From NCBI GenBank assembly GCA_002205965.3, contig NADL03000523.1:1426001-1490000 (forward strand): DNA of 64,000 nucleotides, given 5' to 3'. The position numbers were made by a program, and so were the translations under genes. Within the stretch, counting starts at the first letter, position 1. Every line of letters begins with the position of its first letter. The notes beneath the pieces are model-generated. The model worked only from the letters and a program-made list of their open reading frames with translations. It had not been told where the DNA came from and ran no database searches. Below, piece by piece: positions 54,745 through 64,000 of the stretch. This stretch comes from Kappaphycus alvarezii. Taxonomy: Eukaryota; Rhodophyta; Florideophyceae; Gigartinales; Solieriaceae.

Positions 54745-56297
54745 TCAGCCTCTCGTTGTAATTGAGGTAATAATCTGCGGCTGCTTCAAGGTAGTTAGAG
54801 ACGTATTCATTGATATCCTCCCCAATTTTTCCTGTAAAGATTTCCGTGTGTTTGAAAGAAGTAGCAAGGTTATGAGAAGTTTTAGAATCATTAAAATTGC
54901 AGCAGATTCAAGGGTTTGAAAGGTTTCCGAGTCATCAATAACTCTAAAATTATCGCTACCATGAGAAAGAAAAGGTACTTCCAAATATAGTTTCGCGGTT
55001 GAGATTATAGAGTATGCATCCCTTTTATCTTGCTGAATCTTATAAAGTATAAACTGGATTCCCCAAAAAGAATGGGTGTCGATCTCTTGCTGCTTAAGTT
55101 AAAGTCATGTCATAGTCAAGTAGTTGCGAAGAAGACTTAACAATGTCGCTGAGCCCGCATCATATGGATCTTCTTCCACTACGCCACCATTTGTTCCACC
55201 CATCTCCTCTCCCGCAAGATAAGTATCAGCTTATTCACCCTCAACTAGTGCCTCTTTCACATGAACTTCGCTCCCTATCATCAACCAGCGTTCCACCTCA
55301 TCTACAGTTAGGGCTTCGACGACTTGCTCGTAAACTGGGTCCCAGTTGTAAACTCTCCGCGACAGCTTTTCCAAAGGCGATGTCATTTCCTAACTCTTTA
55401 GGTGTGTACCGCAGTCATCCATGACTAACGCCACTGGTCGAGACATCCAACGCGGAACCAATAGAAGGAATAAGTCAAAGAGTCAACGCCGAAATTCTGC
55501 CCCATCTGACCCAGCGTTTTGCTGAGTGAAGTAGGGCATTGGAGGTTTAGAAAGCTGAAATTAACGTTTTTCGCCTTCCTAACAAATTCCATCCGAATTT
55601 TATATACAATTATTTGTTCCTCGCACCTTGTTACTGTCTTCCAATAAATATATGTACAAAACCCGTGGTGTAAGTTTAAATTATAGTCCTATCTCATCCA
55701 CGTTGAAGATACAGTCGGCAACATACTGAAGGAGCTGTTCGCAGAGCGTTGCCATATATTTGACAACTTCCTCAGCCGATGTGCTTCCCCCTATGCCCTC
55801 CATGGAGACAGAACGCAATCCATGGTGTTTTGAAAACTTTTCATACCAGCCTTTGCATTCAGGAAATTTGGTTGGTTTCTTCTAGTCTCTCCGTTAGTTT
55901 CAGTCTCCTGGATTTCGTCTCACTTTGAGAATATATATTGCTGAAATGACAGCTCTAATAACGGGTATTTTGTACTGACGCGCAGTGTTGCCAAATTTTT
56001 GGACGAATGCGTCAATTTGCGAAAGCTGAGAGGCGCAAACTGTCCCCTTTGCCAAATAAAAGGCATTTTCATCGACAAGCTTCATAATTTCAGCGGCCCA
56101 AAACTTTAACTTCGTAATAATGACAACATGCTGTACTTGCACATGACGAAAGAGCCCTGAACGCGACCTTTGAGGAGATGAGCACCCTCAATTTGCTTGG
56201 CCAGGGTTAGTAACGTACATTTTTGCCTTTTTTGGGGTGCATCGTTCTCCATCTTGATGCTGGAGCGGAGACTCACGTCAAAATATGGGCGAATCAA
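54745..56297 (-). pseudogene. pogo/Tigger-like transposase
   Basis: Minus strand, N to C: a CENP-B-like helix-turn-helix start (KRQKCTLLTLAKQIE), GWYEKFSKHHGLRSVSMEG from the second DNA-binding half, IFNVDEIGL (first catalytic Asp, codon at 55696-55698), a VRGTNN block after YLLEDSNK, MPYFTQQNAGSD, PVALVMDDCGTH (second Asp, about 55410-55430), then a jump past the third acidic residue to YEQVVEALTVDEVERWL and a Leu-rich end. Several stops and shifts and the missing third catalytic block make it dead. Terminal inverted repeats were not found. Confidence 0.7.
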
Positions 56298-57430
56298 CGG
56301 AGCAACGTTTGGTTCGTTCTCTGCTCAAAAATCTAAGCTCAGTTGTGTCCCATAATATTCCATAGATTAAGTGGTGGATTAAATTTGAAGGAGAAATTCG
56401 TTTGCTTGGATAGCGGGTGCCTTCAATTAGTTCCACCTGTACAAGTTGCTACGCCTAAGGCGCTGCTATCTCAAAAATAGGACAACACCCCCCATGAGGT
56501 GGCACTATGTCGAAGGAGGCTCTACTAAATATGGAACTATTCGGAGACCTCCCCCTGTAAATGAAAATATCAGCTTTGACCACAGGGTCCGGAGAAGATG
56601 TTGATTGTACGCATCTAGAAGGCTGCAAATGACCTCAATAGTAACCATTTTGAATTTATATATTTTGTGTATATCCATTTCTGTTAGTATTATGAGAGTT
56701 GGAAATTACAAAAGTATTCGGGACATATCTGTCTTGAAGTTGCAGTTTGTGGTCAGTACATCTTGAAATAAGAGGCTGTGTGTTGACTACTGGACGAAAG
56801 CAACAGCGCATTTGCTCGATCATGACGTGTTCCTCGTAAAATTGTAGCAGTCTGTATGAATCTTGACTTAACTAATGACCTTGCACAAATAGCAGCGAAA
56901 AACTTACAAACTTTCCAGTTTCCGGACCTTTTAAATTGAATTTTTCCTTTTTCATGAACCTTAAACTGCAATTCGAATTAGAACTCAGGATTCCATAGCT
57001 CTCAGAAATAGTTTTGTACTTTCTTTCTCTACATTTCCTCTCTGATGCGACCGTGTATTACCCGTTAAATATAAATTGGAAGCTTTTCTCTTACTGGTTC
57101 TAACTGACGAGAGCTACGCCGCACAGCGGACTGTGGATTAATCAATGCTGTGGGAAAATTGACAGCTTCTGAGAGAAGCATTTGAATTTTATTTGTGAAG
57201 CTTAGCGATAAATAAGTTAAAACATAAATTTGGTGTCGATCGGAATGATTTTTGAATAAAAACGGGTGTAAATCGTGGATAGAACAGAGTTTTACCATAA
57301 TTTGGCAGCCGGCAGAGTAAAACTTCGCTGAGTTCTTCCTCTCCTGCACCCAATGCCTTTTTAAAGATGAGCGCTGTGCTATCGCCCCAATCTCTCTTAA
57401 AAGTCAAACAGGAACTGGTAATCCAGTGGC
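56298..57430. other. Unassigned
   Basis: Short ORFs only. May include the upstream part of the Tigger-like element. Confidence 0.3.
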
Positions 57431-57700
57431 CAGTATGTTAGAGGGGGAAAACGTTTGGGTGTTTTACAATCGGAAGATATATCCGATCTATCCTATGGTT
57501 TTCCAGATAGCCCCAATCGACTCAAAAAGGGTGTACCGACATAGTAATTGGGAAGGAAATACGCTCGCAAAACAGCTACCTTCAGGCCAGCCATCAAGCA
57601 GGCCCCGTTGGACATGACGGCTGCTGCGGCATGACTTTGCATCAACACCCCCCGAACCTTTCCGTACGTCTCCAGTGCCAGTGCCGCTGGAAATTAACTG
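57431..57700 (-). pseudogene. Family A C-terminus with 3' tail, copy 8
   Basis: The minus strand encodes LETYGKVRGVLMQSHAAAAV, MSNGACLMAGLKVAVLR and FLSRLGLSGKP, then TAG, and 30-50 bases later the type A tail ending AAACACCCAAACGTTTTCCC. This ties the tail to the end of the family A reading frame. 5'-truncated near 57700. Confidence 0.7.
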
Positions 57701-59675
57701 CTTATAAAAAGCAAAGTCTCGAAACTCTGGAGATGCTCCTGCAATTTGCGGAGAAGGCGTTTTCAGCTTTCTCTTGGTGGAGTAGATCCCCCTCATTCCT
57801 CAAACTCTCAAGATATTTCTTGTTTTTTATTTTAAACAAAAAAAAAATCTGATGGTAACTTACTGCAAGCTCTAAGTGCGCATAACACGTAATTATAACG
57901 AAACATTTGAAGTGATAGTCGCTTCTTCTGGTACAACTCGGATTATATAGGTAAATTTGGGGAGTAGTGAGAACTTCCGCGGTTTCCGGACTTAGTCAGA
58001 TCGGATGATCACAGTACAAGAAGCCAAAAACACGGAACTCTCAAATGAAACGGAAGAGTAGTTGGGGCAAAGGAGGACAGGTAAAATAAACTCAGAACGT
58101 TGACTTTCATCGAAATAATCCTCCCCCCCAAGTGCCCCTAAAATTTCACTCGTACCCCTCCTTATATACAGTTCCAAACTGCCGAGATTTGTAGCAACCG
58201 CACAATATCTTCTCCAGCTCTGCACTGCTACAGTACAATGCAAAGTATATATCAAAAAATAATCGAAAATAAAACTTGCATCCCAGTGCCAGCACAGCCA
58301 GGGCAGCATGCCAGAATAAAATCCAAAATAATATTGCCACGCTAAATTTACCTTACTTTCATGCGGGCTAGAGCCCTCCAAAGCCCCCCAGAACAACCTA
58401 GATGGTTCTGGATTTTTACAACAACCTCATTGCACAGCTGGGCTTACCTCAGCGGATACCTACCTGCTAGAGGTAAAGTACCGAACATGAGCAAGCATCA
58501 AGGTTTCTGATAGAGGAATAGATAGCGTGAAAGGAACTTTGGATTTTCATCCCTTTACATTTCTATACATTATTAAATTTGCGAAAATGGAATGATGTAG
58601 AAGTATAGTAAAAGAAATTATATCTGCTATGCGCTGGTCGTTTCCTCATGGGAGGTACCTAGAATAAAATTATTCAATATGACAAGTTCAATTATCATAG
58701 ATCTGCACATGTTTTGGACAGAGATGTAACGATATACCTGGTTGATGATTACCTCCAACGGTGTCGACTTGTTGACTGTGCTTTTGGCTCCGTTTGGGTT
58801 GTTAGAAATAGGTTTTTATTCATAGTTCTGTTCATACTGAGTCTTAAACCACGGTTTGACTCCCAGCTTTTGCACTAATTTCAGTAAATCATCCCTTTTT
58901 CGCTTCATACGAAAGATACTAACTCGAAGAACGAGAGGAAGTTTTGAACAAAATTGTTTCACACCTCAATAATATAGAATTGGAAAAAGAAGGAAAGAGG
59001 CAGGTTCATTTACTGGAATGGAGATGTTGGCTAGAGCTCGCATAGTGGCTATCATGGCAAATATAAAATTCCTTGCCGTAGTGCTTAGCATACACCGGGA
59101 AATAGCCGAATTGCACCTTTTAGATATTAAAGAAACAAATTGATACCTTGTCGTAGCAGTCCAGCACGATCGACGATCTATTCTATAGTGTCGATGGGAT
59201 ACCAACCACCAGACTAGCCGCTTTGGAAGCTACTGCCAGCGCCGATTATCGCTGCCAACGAACGGCGGGGAGGTTCGGCTGTTTCACCCTTGGAACATAT
59301 TCAACTCTACCATAACCTTAAGTACTCCAGACAATCAGAATCGACTGAAAAGATTGCCTCGAACCTCCGAAAATCGTTTCATTGCATGAATCGAATAAAT
59401 ACTCACAGATTAAACCATTGGAATCTTCTTCCATTGCGCGACTAGCCGCAGTCTTCGCGACCACTCATTTTCACGACATGCAATTCAAAACGTCCTAAAA
59501 ATTTGAAGTCATAATGAATGATAACATCAGAAGGTAACCATGCGACTGCGGTATCCAAATCGAAAAGTATCAGAAAAGGAAAAGATTACTACCAAAGCAC
59601 ACTGGTCTCGATGGCCAGGCCGTTGACATTGTTTTATTCTCTAGAGAGAAGAAGGTTATTCCTTTCTCATCTAGA
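57701..59675. other. Unassigned
   Basis: A 134-codon minus-strand ORF at 57992-58396 with a hydrophobic stretch is the longest open frame. I do not recognise it and chance is a sufficient explanation. Confidence 0.25.
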
Positions 59676-59757
59676 GGAAGGCCTTGGGTGTTTAACTTTT
59701 AGAAGATATGTTTGATCTATCATAAAGTTTTCCAGACAAATACAACTGACTCAATAG
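59676..59757 (-). repeat. Type A 3'-tail copy, ~82 bp
   Basis: Minus strand: CTATTGAGTCAGTTGTATTT, GTCTGGAAAAC, GATAGATCAAACATATCTTC, then TTAAACACCCAAGGCCTTCC. The potential hairpin arms GATAGAT and ATCTTC are kept. Possible weak duplication TAG(A/T)GG. Confidence 0.6.
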
Positions 59758-59931
59758 TGGTTCTTGGATAGTCAGTGCCAGAAAGAGACGTTCTGCCTCT
59801 TTCGAACAATAGACAATATTTTCTCTGTCTTGAGGTATTTATATACCATTGTGCTTTAAGGTATAGTGTTGGTCAGAGCGTGAAGGAAGTTGCCAGCAAA
59901 TGGAAATCACATCTACCCGCTCCCTACTAAA

Positions 59932-60019
59932 CGGGTAATGATGGGGTAGTTTACTTTTTCGTCTGAAAATGCTAGCGGGCGGCACATAGAAGGAGTTTGG
60001 AGAGCAGGAAAGGAGGAAT
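59932..60019 (-). repeat. Type C 3'-tail microcopy, 88 bp
   Basis: Minus strand ends GTAAACTACCCCATCATTAC. Perfect 7-bp duplication TACTAAA at 59925-59931 and 60020-60026. Confidence 0.75.
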
Positions 60020-60156
60020 TACTAAAGCAGTCAACTTTGCGGGCTTACCCTTTCTTGGACGTGAGTGAATTACAGACGTACATCTAGCGGAATTCTAAAT
60101 TACACAAACGGGGAACACATGGGGCTCATTTTCTGTTTCCATGCATCCATTGTAAT

Positions 60157-60200
60157 GGGGGAAAGTGTGGAGTTGTTTAATTTTGATAGATATTATGGCT
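60157..60200 (-). repeat. Diverged 3'-tail copy
   Basis: Plus strand GGGGGAAAGTGTGGAGTTGT then TAATTTTGATAGATATTATG aligns with the tail of the nested copy at 60566-60702. Confidence 0.4.
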
Positions 60201-60394
60201 GTTATCCGCCGTCTTCATGTGCAAGGGATCCTAAATGATGGAAGGACAAAAGAGACGACCGAAGTGTCCCTCGAAATAAGGGAGTAAGACCGGCCATTCT
60301 ACAGTGTTCTGGTGTAATAAGAACGCCGTCTTCTCGAACATTTTCATCAATTGTAAGAAATCTGCCACTTGTGAGTAAATCTTATTGTAAATCA

Positions 60395-60785
60395 CCTGAA
60401 ATGCAATTTTGGCTCAGAGGGGGTTTGGAGTGTTTTGATACAAAGGCACACTGCAGCAACCGTCATATCCAATGCAGCCTTCATGATGGCTGGCCTTAAG
60501 TTGGCTTGGTAGGGAGTGTGATTTTCCCTCCATTGCTGTTTCGGTATGCCCTTTTGAGTCGATTGGGGGGATATGTGGGGTGATTTAATATTTGAAAGAT
60601 ATGGTCGGTTGTGGCCGGAATATCATACAGTGTGACCAGTAGTGCCTCTTAAAATTCTCTGAAAAGCCGGCCCAAGGCCGCCAAGCAGACAAGCTGCGTC
60701 TATTGAGTCGATTGTAGTTGTCTGGAAAATTTCTGGATAGATCGAATATATCTTCCAATTGTAAAGCACCCACATCCTTCCCTTT
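60395..60785 (+). pseudogene. Family A C-terminus with tail, copy 9, interrupted
   Basis: VWSVLIQRHTAATVISNAAF and MMAGLKLAW match copies 3 and 8. The copy continues to TTGAGTCGATTG (60554-60565), is interrupted by another family A insertion, and resumes at 60703 with TAGTTGTCTGGAAAA, the hairpin region and tail AAAGCACCCACATCCTTCCC. Confidence 0.65.
60566..60702 (-). mobile_element. Family A 137-bp nested copy with 12-bp target duplication
   Basis: Flanked by the perfect repeat TTGAGTCGATTG (60554-60565 and 60703-60714). On the minus strand it begins in coding sequence, DAACLLGGLGPAFQRILRG, matching ACLLAGLEPTFQRL of copy 3, has a stop, and ends about 60 bp later in a diverged tail TCACCCCACATATCCCCCC. 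It is a 5'-truncated family A copy whose 3' end is the tail. Confidence 0.85.
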
Positions 60786-61222
60786 CTTGGCTCAAAATGG
60801 TTCTTTCCTCTTGTCGAGAATCCAATTTCTTTTGCTGCCAAACATAACACCACCACTTCATCATACAGAGCAGACTAGCAATAAGTCTCTTCAACCACGG
60901 GGCTTTTCATTTTCCTGCCTCACTTCTTTCTCCCTCCTCCCTTCCCATTGCACTGCCACATCTACTATTATTATCATCTCTAATCTATTGAATACGCAGC
61001 AAGTTTTTCTTGTGCTGATTGGGAGTCTGGTATCATTATTGTTCCACAATAAAATCAAGTACTTCTTCTTGTGCTACCTTCGGTTGTCATTGTATCGAAA
61101 AGACACATTCGAGCCCATACAATTGGTTTGACAGCATCATCACGGCACAAGAAGAAAAAATGAAAAAGACTTTAATTACGTCAACCGCTACATGTGGTGA
61201 TGCTCATCACTTTTTGCTGGCG

Positions 61223-61280
61223 TACTTTATGATGGAGTCGAATATTTCTCCCAAGAGTGAAAATATACAGACCTTGTCTT
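61223..61280 (+). repeat. Possible diverged 3'-tail copy
   Basis: GTCGAATATTTCTCCCAAGA, GTGAAAATATACAGACC and TCTTCCTCCC resemble a type A tail in order. No duplication seen. Confidence 0.25.
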
Positions 61281-61829
61281 CCTCCCTCGTACGTTTACTT
61301 TAAATGGCATTGTACCGACAACGGGTACGCAATTATGGCCATCGAATAAAACTCACTCTCTGTTGGCGATGTTGGTACGGAAACGTTCCTTTCTGTAGGG
61401 GAGTGGTCATCTCCTCAAACTCCTGCCTTCTCCCTCCCCATGATTCTTCAAAAACAACTCTTCGCACTAATTTTCTTTTAGGAACAAAATCATGGAACGG
61501 ATTTGTCCCATGAATCCAAATTAACTGTGAAACTCCACTTCAATTTTAATTTTTTTGAGCATTTTGGTCCTTTTTTTTAAAACAGGAATCTTTCGACTTG
61601 TGATCCGTTTCGTCTTCCAAATTCAGTTCCGATATTTTATCAAGCAGATTTTTAGTTATTGTCCAAATCGCATGCAAATTAAAAGCTGTGGTGCTTCACA
61701 TTTTTTATTTCGTCCAAGACCGTGAAAATTTTCGATTACGTTGCCCTATTTAAAGTCTGAAACCTTTTTCGTTGAAGCAACCCCCCGCCATCAACTACCC
61801 CATCGGCTCACCCCTTTTTTTGCTTTCAA

Positions 61830-62395
61830 CATGACTAACCTCAGCCCTTCCCTCACCATCGCCAAGTCATCCCGGGGCCGCCATCCCCTCAACGCTCTGG
61901 CCCTGATAGCAAATGTTCCAGCCGACGACGACGATTACTGTAGAAGATTGGGCTGGGAACGCGTTCGGGGAGTGGGTCCGCCATTAGTGCTTCGAGCAGA
62001 CAAAAGAGGCAGAGGAGGAGGAAGAGGAGGTAGAGTACCAGGAGGAAGAGGGGGAGGAGGATGATGAGGAGAGGGACTGGGTGGACCCGTGGGAGCCACT
62101 AGTGTACAACGGTGGGGAAGACTGAGGGAGTAATTGTGATGATCTGAAGATGATGAAGAGAAGGGTGAAGAGGAGGACGAGGAGGACGAGGGGGAGGGAG
62201 ACATGGAAAGTGCTGAAATAGTGGGGAGGGGGGCGGAAAGTATGGACCAGGTGGTCCCGACTCTGGAACCGGATCGAGGCATCTTCAGTGGTCTAGATAT
62301 TTCGCAGGAGGCAATGGATAATTCTAAGCCGTTCGCGGATATTTGTGGGGACTGATTGGGTGTAATGGGTATTTTGGGGGAACTGTTTGGCTCTG
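61830..62395 (+). other. Acidic coding relic over a purine-rich tract
   Basis: An ATG at 61830 opens MTNLSPSLTIAKSSRGRHP and DDDDYCRRLGWERVR. Shifted frames then encode long Glu/Asp runs (EAEEEEEEVEYQEEEGEE, DDEEKGEEEDEEDEGEGD) and LDISQEAMDNSKPFADICGD up to a TGA near 62355. The 250-bp GGA/GAA tract at 61990-62240 explains the opposite Ser/Pro-rich ORF. It may be a host gene piece or an element ORF; unresolved. Confidence 0.25.
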
Positions 62396-62426
62396 ATATT
62401 GAGGACTAAGATATTACGGAAGAAAT

Positions 62427-62790
62427 CTAGATATTTTTCCTGATAGTATATGAGACTTTAGGGTTAGCCAAAAAGTATATATTAAGCTGAGTAAACTGCT
62501 TTCTCTTGCGGAGCTCAAGGAAGTTGGCAGACAACTTCAAGTCAAGTCCCGAGTAGTAAGAAGTTGAAAGTCAATTTCAGACCCAAGAAACATTTTTCCC
62601 ACGCTGGTCACAGAAAAATCAGTGGCAGACCCTGCCCCTTCCATACTTGCTGGCAGCCCTCTCAATTTTTTTCCTTATGCACTCCTTGTTCGTTCAACTA
62701 TACCACGGTAACACTTTTTTCGCTTGCAACACCTCCTTCTTGGGGTAGTTGGTTCTTAGTATCGATTCTCCCGACGATTGACCCCTATCA
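62427..62790 (+). repeat. Solo or truncated Gypsy-A LTR relic
   Basis: Matches the last ~330 bp of the Gypsy-A LTR at roughly 85% (GACTTTAGGGTTAGCC, TTGGCAGACAACTTCAAGTC, TTGGGGTAGTTGGTTCTTAG) and ends at CCCCTATCA. Upstream LTR sequence is mostly missing. Both leader hairpins persist, the second with one G-T wobble. Confidence 0.85.
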
Positions 62791-63239
62791 GGCGAGTCAA
62801 TTATTCCGCCAATACCGAGTTGTTCTACATGACGTTCACAAATATACTCTGCTCGAACTTGGGATGCTGCCTCTCTGTGCAGAAGAGTCTTAAACTCACA
62901 GCTTATTTCAACAAAACTTACTCCGTCAAAAGGTAATCCTACGATCCAGTGTTTTATTCAGTGCTTCAATCTTTATTCGAAATTCCCTGAGGCTCCCCTT
63001 GCTCAATAAAATTTTATTGCCTTCGTTATGGAAGTGTTGAGATTCATCGGATTAGTATGCCCTCATTGATGAGTTCATTGATGCGTAGATATTGTTTCAC
63101 ATCCAACACTTTTATAGTAAATAAGCATATCAGCTCAAAAGCGTGGCCCCGACTGCAATTTTGCCTATCACTTCACCAAATTTTCATTCGTGTAAATTCT
63201 TTATGTCTCCACAGACCTCTAAAGACCCTGATAGGCAAC
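62791..63239. other. Unassigned
   Basis: No gene-like structure seen. Confidence 0.3.
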
Positions 63240-63277
63240 AAGAAATGTTTGTGTGTTTTTCTCTTGGAAGATATATT
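63240..63277 (-). repeat. Type A 3'-tail microcopy, 38 bp
   Basis: Plus strand AAATGTTTGTGTGTTTTTC then CTTGGAAGATATATT, the reverse complement of the last 38 bases of the tail. Possible duplication GGCAA at about 63235-63239 and 63278-63282. Confidence 0.55.
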
Positions 63278-64000
63278 GGCAAGTGCAGAGTATTAGGGTC
63301 ACATACTCTTCTCGAAGTAACGCCTTCATAATATGGGGAACTTTATTCTCTTTATCATTCTGCTTTCTGCCTTCCTCTTCATTTCTTACTCGCATTCTTG
63401 TCTCACTGAACCGCAATCCACAGCTCCACACGTAAGTTATTGACTTTAAACCGTTGTACAATGATTGCTCCGTCCTGAATCATTTCAACTATAACTGAAA
63501 CTTTGGATTTTTTTTACCATACGAATAGGGGTGTACCATTGGCGGCTCCGTTAGGTCTGAAACTAGCAGCAATATGCGCACATGTGCTGGGCCTTGTCAA
63601 GTTGGCGATTTTGCTTTTCTACGGTCCTCCAGCCCCCTTAATCCATCGGCAATCTATCACCGCGGGGAAAGAGTCACTGTTGTGAGTATTATGGTATAGG
63701 TTGAACAAAACAAGTAATTAAATCAGGTACGAAGAATACCACAGTCAAGGTGTTAGTCTCGGCTTTGGTAGAGCTTAGATGTTAGGCCAATAATTTCGTA
63801 CTCATTACTTATCTTTAGTTCAGTGACTTTGGATAGCTCAACCCACATGTACACAGTTATAAATCACTAGCTCTAGGGTGTTTCTGAGGTAATAACCTTC
63901 ACACAACAAATGTTGTGAGGACGATGCATTTGATATTAATAATGCATTTCTTTGACCAAATGCACGTGCGTCAATGTCTAAATGACCAACCTGTATGTTT
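63278..64000. other. Unassigned
   Basis: Only short ORFs of about 60 to 80 codons. No recognised motif. Confidence 0.3.

Noticed and set aside
61935-62282. 115-codon Ser/Pro-rich minus-strand protein
   Set aside because: Explained by the purine-rich low-complexity tract on the plus strand.

Overview
This is a eukaryotic, transposon-dominated stretch. I see no rRNA, tRNA or CRISPR array, no bacterial-type operon, and no host gene I can name with confidence. Almost everything recognisable is a retroelement in some state of decay: one complete Ty3/gypsy element, three Ty1/copia elements of different ages, a fragment of a second gypsy, a pogo/Tigger-like DNA transposase relic, a palindrome-capped MITE-like repeat, and many copies of non-LTR retrotransposons with a C-terminal restriction-like endonuclease (REL). 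The sequence alone does not fix the species. Element types of this kind occur in marine invertebrates, oomycetes, algae and early-branching fungi, and I do not choose between them.

Layout. 1-3180 (-): longest copy of the REL non-LTR element, called family A here, running off the left edge. 3310-5300 (-): decayed gypsy (Gypsy-B) with a small insertion. 6771-12407 (-): old Copia-2 with about 84% identical LTRs. 12791-14960: family A and family B 3' fragments around a GC-rich ORF. 15012-20890 (+): a family A copy split by a young Copia-1 (15340-20404, target duplication GGAGG). 21516-25500 (+): heavily decayed Copia-3, related to Copia-1, itself split by a 642-bp GC-rich insertion with an 11-bp target duplication. 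28549-33158: a diverged 2.1-kb tandem duplication with a palindrome-capped MITE at its junction. 34971-42452: complete Gypsy-A (720-bp LTRs, duplication GATTG). 42590-47770: cluster of family A and B fragments, a second RT pseudogene, and one possible small secreted cysteine-rich protein (46299-46598). 48089-48510: second MITE copy. 49-54.7 kb: AT-rich, unassigned. 54745-56297 (-): Tigger-like pseudogene. 57-64 kb: more family A 3' ends and a Gypsy-A LTR relic.

The most interesting thread joins many small features. A 38-100 bp sequence ending in roughly AACACCCAAACCTTTCCCC occurs at least fifteen times, on both strands. Several copies have perfect 7-12 bp target-site duplications. Two longer copies, and one 137-bp insertion with a 12-bp duplication, carry this sequence directly after the end of the family A reading frame. 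The short repeats are therefore best read as extremely 5'-truncated copies of the family A 3' end. A second item is a roughly 110-residue domain of unknown function, tandemly duplicated after the integrase of Gypsy-A.
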